A stretch of 64,000 nucleotides of DNA, taken from positions 1,958,501 through 2,022,500 of the forward strand of contig NZ_CP019334.1 of NCBI RefSeq assembly GCF_002163675.1. The letters are read 5' to 3'. This document shows, piece by piece, positions 1 through 8,392 of the stretch (its first letter is position 1; the number at the start of each line of letters is the position of its first letter). The stretch is from Polaribacter sp. SA4-12. GTDB lineage: Bacteria > Bacteroidota > Bacteroidia > Flavobacteriales > Flavobacteriaceae. A model generated the notes under the pieces. That model made no database searches and was not told where the DNA came from. It worked only from the letters and a program-made list of their open reading frames with translations. A program made the translations under genes and the position numbers.

Positions 1-958
1 AATACTCCGCTAGAAACAACCATTTTTTATCTTCTTCCATCCCTAACATTGGTGTTTTATCTCCAAATTTTAGTTGATAGGGTTTTTTAGGATGCAAAAA
101 CCACGTAGAATTTCCTCTACCCCTAATTTTCATTTCTTGAGTAGTCAGATCCTCAAAATAAAGACCTCCTTTTACAGTTACAGATCCTTCAACATAATTT
201 TCTTTAGAATCGATAGCTGCATTATTTGTGTTTATTAAAATTCGTGGAAGACCAGTAAAGTAGGAAATTTCTATATAGTACGTTTTAGAATCTGTAGTAG
301 TATTGTTAGAAACAATATAAGCTAATACTTTATTAAAATCATTACCATTTACACCTGTCGTTTGTTCTATATCATTAACTTTAACGCTACCTCCAACAAT
401 TTCAAAAGATGCGACTAACGCTTCTATATTACACAAATAATTAACTGAACCTGAATACGTATCTACTCCATCAAAAGTTAAATTTATATCTTGAGTTAAA
501 GTTGAATTAAATTCTGATAAAAATGAAAAGGAAGTCATTTCTATAGGAAGATTTGTTACATAAGAAACCTCAATAAAATAGCTTTTAGAACTCGTGTTTT
601 CAGCATTCGACAACACATACTCTAACGTTGTTTTAAAATTATTACTACTAACAGAACTTATTTGTAATACATCGTTTATAGTAACATTATCTGCAATAGA
701 CTCGTAAGTTGCTACTAAACTTTCTATATCCAAGAAATAATCAAAAGCCCCAGAAAAGGTATTAACTCCATCAAAAGTTAATACTAAATCTTCTGTGATT
801 GTAGAATTAAACTCCGACAAAAATGAAAATGAAATCATTTCTACAGGAATTGGCGCTACAACAACATCTTCTTTATTACAAGAAATTATGATAAGAAATA
901 AAAGTAGAAAGTATTTTTTTATTGCGCCTTTAAAAATGTAGTGATTCTCAGATAACAT
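1..958 (-). CDS. CotH-family lipoprotein, 5' part only (runs off the left edge)
   Basis: The reading frame opens with ATG at 958 and is still open at base 1, so about 319 N-terminal residues are visible. A lipoprotein signal ends in LIIISC with the lipid-carrying Cys near residue 27. Two tandem ~100-residue modules follow (about residues 39-138 and 139-238), both containing SFSFLSEFNST; the DNA repeat period is exactly 300 bp. The visible C-terminal part has the typical start of a CotH domain, with KIRGRGNSTW and KKPYQLKF. CotH proteins are known as spore-coat kinases in Firmicutes; in Bacteroidota they are surface or secreted proteins whose substrates are mostly unknown. Kinase activity cannot be judged because the catalytic part lies outside the window. 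Confidence 0.85.
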   Translation of the reverse strand, partial: MLSENHYIFKGAIKKYFLLLFLIIISCNKEDVVVAPIPVEMISFSFLSEFNSTITEDLVLTFDGVNTFSGAFDYFLDIESLVATYESIADNVTINDVLQISSVSSNNFKTTLEYVLSNAENTSSKSYFIEVSYVTNLPIEMTSFSFLSEFNSTLTQDINLTFDGVDTYSGSVNYLCNIEALVASFEIVGGSVKVNDIEQTTGVNGNDFNKVLAYIVSNNTTTDSKTYYIEISYFTGLPRILINTNNAAIDSKENYVEGSVTVKGGLYFEDLTTQEMKIRGRGNSTWFLHPKKPYQLKFGDKTPMLGMEEDKKWLFLAEY

Positions 959-1018
959 AACGATATAGTTTATAAATGGGAAACTATTACAATCGTTTGA
1001 CTTGGTGTTATTTTACAC

Positions 1019-1036
1019 CAATACAAAAACCATACA
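1019..1036 (-). promoter_or_regulatory. Direct-repeat operator candidate upstream of the CotH gene
   Basis: Read in the gene direction, the heptamer TGTATGG (1036-1030) is followed 11 bp later by the one-mismatch copy TGTATTG (1025-1019). The 16-mer at 1021-1036 recurs identically at 7554-7569 upstream of the GH16 gene, at almost the same distance from the start codon (63 and 65 bp). Direct repeats at one helical turn are typical of response-regulator or AraC-type sites; the regulator is not known. Confidence 0.4.
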
Positions 1037-1120
1037 AAAACGAATTTGTAGACTATTTAGCGTTATAGAAACGCCTTTCTTTAAAAAAACAAATTAAAGC
1101 ACTTAAGAAAAAGACACTAT

Positions 1121-1393
1121 TTAATCTAAATACTGCTTAATAGCAATACGATGTGCAGGAATACTTTTGTCGTAATTTTCTACTAATATTTCTAAAATCT
1201 CTGGTGGTTTAACTCCGATATCTTTTTTAGATTGATATCTAGAAACATATAAATTATAGGTAGCGTTCTTCTTTTCGAAAATTAAAAAATGAGTTTCATT
1301 TAATTCTGTAAAGCAAATTTCGCTTCCAGAAAAGGCCTCTGAAGCATCTAAAAAGAAAGTTGAAAACTCATAATACTTAAAAACATTTTCCAT
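1121..1393 (-). CDS. Conserved small hypothetical protein
   Basis: A 90-residue soluble protein without signal peptide or membrane segment; I recognise no family. It begins 2 bp after the clpS stop codon and so is the last gene of a prmA-clpS run. It is rich in aromatic and acidic residues in the first half and ends in a basic, helical-looking segment (around PAHRIAIKQYLD). A role linked to clpS is only guilt by association. Confidence 0.65.
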   Translation of the reverse strand: MENVFKYYEFSTFFLDASEAFSGSEICFTELNETHFLIFEKKNATYNLYVSRYQSKKDIGVKPPEILEILVENYDKSIPAHRIAIKQYLD

Positions 1394-1395
1394 AA

Positions 1396-1671
1396 TTATA
1401 TCAATTCTGCAGATAAACCTAATTGTAGTAATTTAGAACATCTTGGTTCTAAATATTTATATTCTCCAGACTTTACTGTACATTTTCCTTTATAATGAAC
1501 TAAAGTTGCACATTGTTCTGCTTGTTCAAAAGTATGCTCACAAACATCAATTAAAGCGTCTATTACATGATCAAATGTGTTAACATCATCATTATGTAAT
1601 ACTATTTCATGTTGATGTGTTTCTTCCTCTAAGACATCAACGTCTTCTTGAATTTTTTCTTTTGTACTCAT
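1396..1671 (-). CDS. clpS: ATP-dependent Clp protease adaptor ClpS
   Basis: ClpS binds the N-domain of ClpA/ClpC and delivers N-degron proteins for degradation. The 91-residue protein has the family core: the substrate pocket segment LHNDDVNTFDHVIDAL, the helix with CEHTFEQAEQCATLVHYKGK and the C-terminal strand ending GLSAELI. The start is taken as ATG 1671 (MSTKEK); an upstream in-frame GTG at 1677 would add only two residues and lies nearer to the prmA stop. The acidic N-terminal arm (residues 5-20) is the usual flexible extension. It lies 10 bp downstream of prmA, so both are probably co-transcribed. Confidence 0.93.
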   Translation of the reverse strand: MSTKEKIQEDVDVLEEETHQHEIVLHNDDVNTFDHVIDALIDVCEHTFEQAEQCATLVHYKGKCTVKSGEYKYLEPRCSKLLQLGLSAELI

Positions 1672-1681
1672 AATCACAAAA

Positions 1682-2518
1682 TTACAACTTATTGTACTTC
1701 AATGCAACCCAATTATTTCTCTCTATAAAAGTTTCTAATTTTAAATCATATTTAGATACTTCTGCATCAATAATAGGTATGTCTTCTTGATAAAAACCAC
1801 TTAAAAGTAAAACGCCATTTTCATTTAAGCAATTTGCATACACTTTCATATCCATCAACAAAATGTTTCTGTTGATATTGGCAATAATAACATCATACTT
1901 TTTATTAATTAAAAGCGATGAATCTCCTTCATAAACAGAAATATTTTTACAATTATTTCTTTCTACGTTTTCTAATGAGTTTTCATAACACCAGTTATCA
2001 ATATCTATAGCATCTGTAGGTTTTGCACCTTTCATTTCAGCAAAAATTGCTAAAATTCCAGTTCCACATCCCATATCTAATACCTTCTTATTTTCTAAAT
2101 CTAATTTTAATAAATGCTGAACCATCATGTGTGTCGTTTCATGATGACCTGTACCAAAACTCATTTTTGGCTCTATTACAATATCGTATTTTAAATTTGG
2201 ATTCTCATGAAATGGCGCACGAATACTAACAACATCGTCTACTTGAATAGGTGTAAAATTCTTCTCCCATTCTGCATTCCAATTTGTTTGTTCAACTTCA
2301 TTTTGATTATATTCAATCGAAAACTCATCAGAATTTAAAACAAAAATACTATCTAGAATATCAGCACTCCAATCTTCTTTTTGAATGTAACCTGTAACTC
2401 CATTTTCGTTTTCAACAAAACTCTCAAAACCAACATTGCCTAATTCTGCAATTAAAATTTCTGTTGCTGGTTCTTTAGGTGTTACTGTAAAATTGTATTC
2501 TATATAAATATTATCCAT
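1682..2518 (-). CDS. prmA: Ribosomal protein L11 methyltransferase PrmA
   Basis: PrmA is a SAM-dependent methyltransferase that trimethylates lysines of ribosomal protein L11. The 278-residue protein has an N-terminal substrate-recognition domain (about 1-95) and a Rossmann methyltransferase domain with MSFGTGHHETT and the SAM motif VLDMGCGTGILAIFA, followed by IIANINRNILL, the counterpart of the NPPY-type motif. The frame is open up to 2548, but that extension would run into the tpiA terminator at 2530-2569, so the ATG at 2518 (MDNIYIEYNF) is the supported start. Confidence 0.93.
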   Translation of the reverse strand: MDNIYIEYNFTVTPKEPATEILIAELGNVGFESFVENENGVTGYIQKEDWSADILDSIFVLNSDEFSIEYNQNEVEQTNWNAEWEKNFTPIQVDDVVSIRAPFHENPNLKYDIVIEPKMSFGTGHHETTHMMVQHLLKLDLENKKVLDMGCGTGILAIFAEMKGAKPTDAIDIDNWCYENSLENVERNNCKNISVYEGDSSLLINKKYDVIIANINRNILLMDMKVYANCLNENGVLLLSGFYQEDIPIIDAEVSKYDLKLETFIERNNWVALKYNKL

Positions 2519-2529
2519 AAACTTGTCGT

Positions 2530-2569
2530 AAAAAAAAAAATGCATCAAGATTTTTAAAATCTCGATGCA
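2530..2569 (-). terminator. Intrinsic terminator of tpiA
   Basis: A 13-bp stem with one G-U pair (2541-2553 with 2557-2569) and a 3-nt loop is followed on the minus strand by an uninterrupted run of 11 T (A-run 2530-2540 on the plus strand). It separates tpiA from prmA, which must therefore have its own promoter or depend on read-through. Confidence 0.8.
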
Positions 2570-2600
2570 AATTTATTGTAAATATCTTTAAATACGATGC

Positions 2601-3359
2601 TTAAATAGCTTTAATAATTCCTGTAAAGTCATCTACGTTTAAAGCAGCTCCACCAATTAAACCTCCATCTACATCTGGCTTAGAAAAAATTTCTTCTGCA
2701 TTTGCAGGTTTTACACTTCCTCCGTATAAAATAGAAACATTATCTGCCACTTCTTTATTGTATTTTTTCTCAACAATACTTCTAATAAAAGCATGCATTT
2801 CTTGTGCTTGTTCTGCACTTGCAGTTTCACCTGTTCCGATTGCCCAAACTGGTTCGTAAGCTAAAATAATACTTTTCCAAGCACCTGCTTCTAAATGAAA
2901 TAATGCATTTGCTATTTGGCTTTCTACTACTGCAAAATGATTATCAGATTTTCTATCTTCTAACAATTCTCCAAAACAAAAAATAGTTTCTAAATCATTT
3001 GCTAAAATAGCATCCACTTTTGCTGCTAAAGAAGCATCAGTTTCATTAAAATAAGTTCTTCTTTCAGAGTGACCTAAAATAACAGTTTTAATTCCGATTG
3101 CTTTTAACATATCTGCAGAAATCTCACCTGTATAAGCGCCATTTTTAGCTTCATGCATGTTTTGAGCTACAACTTCTATTTTAGATTTTTTAGCTGCTTT
3201 TAAAGACGCAGATAAGTTTACAAAAGTAGGAGCAACAATTACACGAGTATTTTTTAATTTTACATCTTTAATTGCCTTTTTTAAATCTTTGACAAGTTTT
3301 TTGCTCTCACTCTTATCATTATTCATTTTCCAGTTACCAGCTACTATTTTTGTTCTCAT
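2601..3359 (-). CDS. tpiA: Triosephosphate isomerase
   Basis: The glycolytic enzyme interconverts dihydroxyacetone phosphate and glyceraldehyde 3-phosphate in the cytoplasm. The 252-residue length is standard for the TIM-barrel family. Catalytic residues are visible: the N-terminal Asn/Lys in GNWKMN, His in LGHSERR, and Glu in AYEPVWAIGTG with its flexible loop; the phosphate-binding YGGSVKP and GLIGGAAL complete the site. It stands alone with a strong terminator behind it. Confidence 0.97.
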   Translation of the reverse strand: MRTKIVAGNWKMNNDKSESKKLVKDLKKAIKDVKLKNTRVIVAPTFVNLSASLKAAKKSKIEVVAQNMHEAKNGAYTGEISADMLKAIGIKTVILGHSERRTYFNETDASLAAKVDAILANDLETIFCFGELLEDRKSDNHFAVVESQIANALFHLEAGAWKSIILAYEPVWAIGTGETASAEQAQEMHAFIRSIVEKKYNKEVADNVSILYGGSVKPANAEEIFSKPDVDGGLIGGAALNVDDFTGIIKAI

Positions 3360-3485
3360 AATTGTTATTTTATCACCTAAAAGGTTGTATTAATTTTTAT
3401 TTATTTATTCAATTTATTTATGATGTAAATTTAAGAAATGGAAAAACAAAAATCAATGAGAAATTCAAATAGTTACGATAACGTT

Positions 3486-3986
3486 TTATATAGATTTTTT
3501 TAAAGCAGTAATAATGTCTTTATCTGAAGCATCAGTAGCTTTAAAGAGTGTTATCTTTCCGTTTTCATCAACAACAAGATATCTAGGAATCCAACTAACA
3601 TTTAAAAAATCTACCAAATCTCCATTCTTCATTCCTTTTGGTAAATTATAATGTTCCCCTATCACTTTATAACGTTTTACACCTCTTTTCCAAGAACCAA
3701 CTCTTTCATCAACAGATAAAAACAAAAACACCACTTCTGGAAATTCTTTTTGAAGCTCTTTTACCTTTGGCATTCCTGCTAAACAATCTCTACACCAAGA
3801 AGCCCAAACATCAATTAAAATTTTTTGTCCTTTATGTTGATTAATTACTTCATGAAGTGTTGAAGGAACATCTTCTAAATTATATAATTTTTCATTTAAA
3901 GCTTTTTCTGAAAACTCAGTAGGAGTTTCAAAATTACAACTCAAAATGATGCATAGTAAAACTAAAATTGATACTTTTTTAAACAT
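3486..3986 (-). CDS. TlpA-like thioredoxin-fold lipoprotein
   Basis: A 166-residue protein with a lipobox ending ILSC near residue 17 and a thioredoxin-like domain whose active site is WASWCRDC, the CxxC pair of TlpA/ResA reductases. The downstream cis-Pro segment is seen as SWIPRYLVVD. Such proteins are membrane-anchored thiol reductants or oxidants in the periplasm, often serving cytochrome c or outer-surface proteins; the partner cannot be told from the context, as it lies between tpiA and the divergent pyrF. Confidence 0.85.
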   Translation of the reverse strand: MFKKVSILVLLCIILSCNFETPTEFSEKALNEKLYNLEDVPSTLHEVINQHKGQKILIDVWASWCRDCLAGMPKVKELQKEFPEVVFLFLSVDERVGSWKRGVKRYKVIGEHYNLPKGMKNGDLVDFLNVSWIPRYLVVDENGKITLFKATDASDKDIITALKKSI

Positions 3987-4040
3987 GTATTGGTTTTTAT
4001 TTTTTGTCTTATAATATATCTATTACTTACAAATAGACGC

Positions 4041-4070
4041 TTTATTTAAAAACAAAAATACTTACTTTTG
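4041..4070 (+). promoter_or_regulatory. Promoter candidate for pyrF
   Basis: TACTTTTG at 4063-4070 matches the Bacteroidota -7 element TAnnTTTG exactly. A TTTA at 4041-4044 lies 18 bp upstream and could be a weak -33 element. The pyrF ATG is 20 bp downstream. Confidence 0.45.
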
Positions 4071-4089
4071 CGTAACTTTTAGAAAACAA

Positions 4090-4905
4090 ATGACAACACA
4101 ACAACTTATTGCCCAAATTAGAAAGAAAAAATCATTTTTATGCATTGGATTAGATGTGGATTTAAACAAAATCCCATCGCATCTTTTAAAAGAAGAAGAT
4201 CCTATTTTTGCCTTTAACAAAGCAATTATTGATGCGACTCATCACCTGTGTGTTGCTTACAAACCCAATACTGCTTTTTATGAAGCTTATGGTATAAAAG
4301 GTTGGCAATCTTTAGAGAAAACAATTCAATATTTAAATAGTAATTACCCTGAAATTTATACAATTGCAGATGCAAAACGTGGAGATATTGGTAACACCTC
4401 AACAATGTATGCAAAAGCATTTTTTGAAGATTTAGCGTTCGATTCTGTTACGGTTGCTCCTTATATGGGAAAAGATTCTGTAGAACCTTTTTTAGCTTTT
4501 AAAGACAAACATACCATTATGTTAGCCTTAACTTCTAACGAAGGCGCTTTCGATTTTCAAACAAAGGAAGTGAATGGTAGAGAATTATACAAAGAGGTTT
4601 TAGAGACTTCTAAAGGATGGAAAAATTCTGAAAACTTAATGTATGTTGTTGGCGCTACAAAAGCTGAATATTTTGCTGAAATTAGAAAAATAGTACCTAC
4701 TTCTTTTCTTTTAGTTCCTGGTGTTGGAGCACAAGGAGGTAATTTACAAGATGTTTGTAAATATGGTTTATCAGAAAATGTTGGTTTGTTAATTAACTCT
4801 TCTAGAGGAATTATTTATGCTTCGAACAATAAAGATTTTGCTGCTAAAGCTACTGTAAAAGCTGAAGAATTACAAAAAGAAATGTCAGAAATTTTAAATC
4901 AATAA
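4090..4905 (+). CDS. pyrF: Orotidine 5'-phosphate decarboxylase (type 2)
   Basis: Catalyses the last step of UMP synthesis, decarboxylation of OMP. The 271-residue length and the motif [17 protein letters not shown] (catalytic Lys and Asp pairs) define the longer type 2 subfamily common in Bacteroidota. The N-terminal substrate Asp is in [10 protein letters not shown], and the phosphate-binding [10 protein letters not shown] is near residue 215. The 3' end is highly similar to a decayed copy about 860 bp downstream (5725-5871). Confidence 0.96.
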   Translation: MTTQQLIAQIRKKKSFLCIGLDVDLNKIPSHLLKEEDPIFAFNKAIIDATHHLCVAYKPNTAFYEAYGIKGWQSLEKTIQYLNSNYPEIYTIADAKRGDIGNTSTMYAKAFFEDLAFDSVTVAPYMGKDSVEPFLAFKDKHTIMLALTSNEGAFDFQTKEVNGRELYKEVLETSKGWKNSENLMYVVGATKAEYFAEIRKIVPTSFLLVPGVGAQGGNLQDVCKYGLSENVGLLINSSRGIIYASNNKDFAAKATVKAEELQKEMSEILNQ

Positions 4906-4909
4906 TTTA

Positions 4910-5692
4910 ATGAAATTACAAGATCAAATAGGAAGAATTTTAGAGTTCAAAGAAACTCCAAAAAGGATTATTTCTCTTGTACCAAGCTTAACTGAGTTAT
5001 TAGTAGATTTAGGTTTAGAAGATTGTATTGTTGGTATTACAAAATTCTGCATTAGTCCTACACACTTAAAACAAACCAAAGCAATTGTTGGTGGAACAAA
5101 AAATATTAATGCTGATAAAATTAAAGCTTTAAATCCTGATATAATTCTTTGCAACAAAGAAGAAAATAGTAAAGAAATTGTAGAAATTTGCGAAGCAATA
5201 GCACCTACGCATGTTTCTGATATTTTTACGATTGATGATAATTTAGAATTGATCAATCAATATGGAATACTATTTTCTAAAGAAAAGGAAGCTTTAGAAA
5301 TGAATACCGAAATTAATTTTAAACTCACTAAATTTAAGGAATTCATCAAAAATAAAGAAGCTAAAAAAATAATTTATTTTATTTGGAAAGATCCTTGGAT
5401 GGCTGTTGGAAACACGACTTTCATCAATCATTTATTGCAATTAAACAAGTTTGACAACATCTATCAACATGAAGAACGTTATCCTGAAGTTGATTTAGAA
5501 AAGATGAAATTAAATATCGATTTAGACTTGGTTTTATTATCTTCTGAACCTTATCCTTTTAAAGAAGAACATATTTTAGAAGCAGAAAAATTTACTCATA
5601 AAGCAAAAGCGATTCTTGTAGATGGAGAAATGTTTTCTTGGACCGGAAGTAGATTATTAAAAGCATTTGATTACTTTAAAACACTCCATTAA
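4910..5692 (+). CDS. BtuF-like periplasmic-binding-fold protein
   Basis: A 260-residue protein of the helical-backbone metal/cobalamin receptor superfamily (BtuF/FepB fold): an N-terminal lobe with ISLVPSLTELLVDLGL and VGGTKNINADKIKALNPDII, a long linking helix and a C-terminal lobe ending in the typical helix (SWTGSRLLKAFDYFKTL). There is no signal peptide, which is unusual for a transport receptor, so it may act in the cytoplasm or have another ligand function. It starts 4 bp after pyrF. No ABC permease or ATPase is next to it. The cobalamin link is plausible because the genome encodes the B12-dependent IcmF, but it is inference. Confidence 0.8.
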   Translation: MKLQDQIGRILEFKETPKRIISLVPSLTELLVDLGLEDCIVGITKFCISPTHLKQTKAIVGGTKNINADKIKALNPDIILCNKEENSKEIVEICEAIAPTHVSDIFTIDDNLELINQYGILFSKEKEALEMNTEINFKLTKFKEFIKNKEAKKIIYFIWKDPWMAVGNTTFINHLLQLNKFDNIYQHEERYPEVDLEKMKLNIDLDLVLLSSEPYPFKEEHILEAEKFTHKAKAILVDGEMFSWTGSRLLKAFDYFKTLH

Positions 5693-5724
5693 AATATAAT
5701 TTTCAAAGAAAAGAAGTTATATAA

Positions 5725-5871
5725 AAAACGATTCAATATTTAAACAGTAATCTATATAACTCTTAAAGAGGAATTATTTATGCCTCAAACAATGAAAATG
5801 TTGCTACTAAAGCTGAGATAAAAGCAGAAGAGTTGCAAAAAGAAATGGCCGAAATTTTAGATGAAGTTTAA
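5725..5871 (+). pseudogene. Decayed copy of pyrF with large internal deletion
   Basis: Translation gives KTIQYLNSN (5725-5751), matching the middle of PyrF, joined in frame to LYNS, a stop (TAA 5764-5766), then [31 protein letters not shown] split by small changes, ending at TAA 5869-5871. The second part matches the last ~35 residues of PyrF nearly residue for residue. Roughly 150 codons are missing between the two blocks and the N-terminal part is absent. It is a dead duplicate, not a gene. Confidence 0.85.
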
Positions 5872-5875
5872 ACTT

Positions 5876-7489
5876 TTATTTTTTAAGTATCCTAAAGGTT
5901 TCTACTCTAGCATCACTTTCTAACTTTAAAAAATAAACACCCTTTTTGAGTGCAGAACAATCTACATCTTGATTTATTTCATTTATAAAAAAAGATTTTA
6001 CTTTACTTCCTGTAAGGCTATATATTACTGCTTTAGCTCCAATAAATAAGTTGGGTGTTTTTATTCTTAATTTATCATTTATTGGATTTGGATATATTTT
6101 TATTTCGTCTAAACTAGAACTGGTAAAAGATGCAGTAGATTCTTGATAAACTCTTATATAATCTATTTCCATTTTACTTGAAGTAAAACTAGAAGCGATT
6201 CCTGGTTGTATTGCTATATTTAACAGTAAATACTGTTCAGCATCAAAAGGCCAAGTATTTGAGTTTTTTATTTCAGGATGATACGTATAATGAGTAATTC
6301 CATCAACTTTAAAAACCATTTTTTCTGAAGACCAATCTAAACTATATATATGAAAATCGCTTGAGGCAGTAGAAATCGTTTGTCCTCCATGATTTACAGT
6401 TCCTCCATAACTAGAAGGAGTATGCATTGCACTTTGCACAAAATTCTGATTAGAACCCCAATGTTCCATAATATCTACTTCTCCACATGCGGGCCAAGAT
6501 TTTGTTCCGTAAGTATTTGTCCAATAGCCTCCTGGTTCTATGATATTTTTCCCCAACATCCAAATAGCTGGCCACGTTCCAACGCCAGTTGGTAATTTTG
6601 CTTTTATTTCTACTCTACCATATTGAAAAGCAAATTTTGAATTTAATCTTGCAGATGTATATCCTTTAGTAACTCCCTGATTTGTATATGTTTCTTTTTT
6701 TGCTTCAATATTTAAAACACCATTATTTCTATAAGTGTTTTCTACTCTATCTGTGTAATGTTGAATTTCGCCATTATACCAACTTCCGCCATTTGGTAAT
6801 TGTGTTTGATGAAACCATTTTTCTGTGTTTACAGCTCCATTACCATCAAATTCATCTGACCAAACTAAATTATTAAATATAGGGTCTGGACTAGAGTTAT
6901 TATCTTCTTCATAAAGAATTCCATCATATAAAAAATCATCTATATATGCCGTTACATTACTCGTGTTATTTTCACCATTTACTTGTAATAAAACTCTATT
7001 AAAATCAGTTCTATTAATTGGATTTTCTGAGGTTGAATCTAAGTTGATAAAATTATCATTTGCAAAATCAAACGAAATTGTTTGCCATTGATTTAAAATT
7101 ACTGGTTTAATAATTTCTGATTGTGTTGTCCAAGGTTGCCCTAAACTTCCATCTTGAAGTTTTAATGATATTTGATTTGTTTCATTTCCTGTAATTTCAG
7201 AAGAAGAAATATAAATTTTGAGGCTAAAAGTTCTGTTAGTTGACAAATCGAAATTTATACTTGTTTCAAAACGAACATTGGCATAAGAACCTCCAATATC
7301 ATCATATTTAAAAACATTCTCGGAAGTATTGATTCCTGTTTTATGTGGATTTTGATAACCAGCTTCAAAAATACAATCATCTCCAAACCAAGTAGAAATA
7401 GTTCCATTACCTTCAAAATCATCTTCAACTGTTTGAGCAATTGTAACTATACTTATAAATAAAAAAAAGAATGTAAAAAAGCATTTCAT
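5876..7489 (-). CDS. Secreted GH16 beta-glucanase with T9SS sorting domain
   Basis: A 537-residue multi-domain enzyme. A Sec signal peptide covers residues 1-18 (ending TIAQ). Residues ~20-190 look like a jelly-roll carbohydrate-binding module (NRTFSLKIYISS, AYIDDFLYDG). The GH16 catalytic domain spans ~205-450, with the retaining active site EVDIME near residue 340 and WPAIWMLG before it. Residues ~460-537 form a type A T9SS sorting domain (IYPNPINDKLRI, LKKGVYFLKL). This family hydrolyses beta-1,3 or mixed-linked glucans; laminarin is the likely marine substrate, but agarase or carrageenase activity cannot be excluded by eye. No SusCD pair is adjacent. Confidence 0.92.
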   Translation of the reverse strand: MKCFFTFFFLFISIVTIAQTVEDDFEGNGTISTWFGDDCIFEAGYQNPHKTGINTSENVFKYDDIGGSYANVRFETSINFDLSTNRTFSLKIYISSSEITGNETNQISLKLQDGSLGQPWTTQSEIIKPVILNQWQTISFDFANDNFINLDSTSENPINRTDFNRVLLQVNGENNTSNVTAYIDDFLYDGILYEEDNNSSPDPIFNNLVWSDEFDGNGAVNTEKWFHQTQLPNGGSWYNGEIQHYTDRVENTYRNNGVLNIEAKKETYTNQGVTKGYTSARLNSKFAFQYGRVEIKAKLPTGVGTWPAIWMLGKNIIEPGGYWTNTYGTKSWPACGEVDIMEHWGSNQNFVQSAMHTPSSYGGTVNHGGQTISTASSDFHIYSLDWSSEKMVFKVDGITHYTYHPEIKNSNTWPFDAEQYLLLNIAIQPGIASSFTSSKMEIDYIRVYQESTASFTSSSLDEIKIYPNPINDKLRIKTPNLFIGAKAVIYSLTGSKVKSFFINEINQDVDCSALKKGVYFLKLESDARVETFRILKK

Positions 7490-7551
7490 ATTGGCTAAAA
7501 TTATATTTCCTCAAATAAAGTATGTTAATGAATGATATGCAAAATAAAACC

Positions 7552-7569
7552 CCATACAAAAACCATACA
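7552..7569 (-). promoter_or_regulatory. Direct-repeat operator candidate upstream of the GH16 gene
   Basis: In gene direction two perfect TGTATGG heptamers (7569-7563 and 7558-7552) are spaced by 11 bp. The 16-mer 7554-7569 is identical to 1021-1036 upstream of the CotH gene. Downstream a TTTTG and a TTTATTTG (7519-7512, one mismatch to TAnnTTTG) separated by 20 bp form a plausible promoter, which puts the repeats about 48-65 bp upstream of transcription start. Confidence 0.45.
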
Positions 7570-7572
7570 TAT

Positions 7573-7610
7573 AAAAAAGACGCTGTATTATTAAATACAG
7601 CGTCTTTTTT
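7573..7610. terminator. Bidirectional-type intrinsic terminator hairpin
   Basis: A 17-bp perfect stem (7573-7589 with 7594-7610) with a 4-nt loop, A/T tracts on both sides. It lies 20 bp downstream of the DUF4197 gene on the minus strand and upstream of the GH16 promoter region, so it insulates the GH16 gene. Confidence 0.8.
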
Positions 7611-7629
7611 TATCATTAAAGATGAACTC

Positions 7630-8340
7630 TTATTTCTTGTCTTGCAACGCAAATACTTGCTGTAATAATGCTGTATTACGTAAACCTGCTTTTTCTCTAA
7701 TCCCTTTTTCCTCTACTTCAATCATAGTAAAAACACCATTTAATGCTTGTGTTGTTACATAAATTGTTAAATCTGGATTTACCTTTTTTACAAAAGGAAT
7801 AGAATTGTATTTACTAATTAAGTTGCTCCAAACCTCATCTGCACCAACCTTAGAAAAAGAATTCTTTATCACTGGGCTAAAACTTGCATATAATTCATCT
7901 GTAGTTTTATCTTGTAAATAAGTTGTCGCAGCATTTTGCTCTCCTAAAAGAATATTTTTAGCATCAGCAAATGTCATGTCTTTTACAGCATTTACAAAAA
8001 TTGGAGTCGCAGTTTTCACAGCATCTTCAGCAGCCCTGTTTAAAACTTTAATTCCTTCATCAGCCAAATTACCTAAACCTATTTGACGTAAACCTTTATC
8101 AACAGCCTGTAATTCTTCTGGCAACATAATTTTTACTAAATCATTTTTATAAAACCCATCTGTTGCTGTTAGTTTTGAAACCTGATTTTTTATTCCGTTA
8201 TCTAAAGCTTCCCTTAAACCATTACCAATTTGTTCTTGACTTAAAGCACCACTTTTTGTTACTTGATTAACTACATTTTGTAATTCTGCACATCCTGTAA
8301 ATTGAATTGCAATTACTAATATTAAAATTCTTTTTATCAT
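7630..8340 (-). CDS. DUF4197 lipoprotein
   Basis: A 236-residue protein with a short lipoprotein signal (IQFTGC, Cys near residue 17). The rest is almost wholly alpha-helical and matches the DUF4197 family pattern, with LSQEQIGNGLREALDNGI near the start, KIMLPEEL and the segment TFADAKNILLGEQNAATTYLQDKT. The family is common in Bacteroidota and Proteobacteria; its function is unknown. Single gene followed by a strong terminator. Confidence 0.88.
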   Translation of the reverse strand: MIKRILILVIAIQFTGCAELQNVVNQVTKSGALSQEQIGNGLREALDNGIKNQVSKLTATDGFYKNDLVKIMLPEELQAVDKGLRQIGLGNLADEGIKVLNRAAEDAVKTATPIFVNAVKDMTFADAKNILLGEQNAATTYLQDKTTDELYASFSPVIKNSFSKVGADEVWSNLISKYNSIPFVKKVNPDLTIYVTTQALNGVFTMIEVEEKGIREKAGLRNTALLQQVFALQDKK

Positions 8341-8392
8341 TTTTATAAATTTATCTATTCTTATGAAACTATTTCCGACTGAAAGTCACTAT

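Noticed and set aside
2023..2229. Plus-strand frame inside prmA
   Set aside because: Shadow of a well-supported methyltransferase gene; no similarity and no own signals.
7425..7652. 75-residue minus-strand frame over the GH16 start and its upstream terminator
   Set aside because: It spans the terminator and the promoter of the GH16 gene and has no family pattern.
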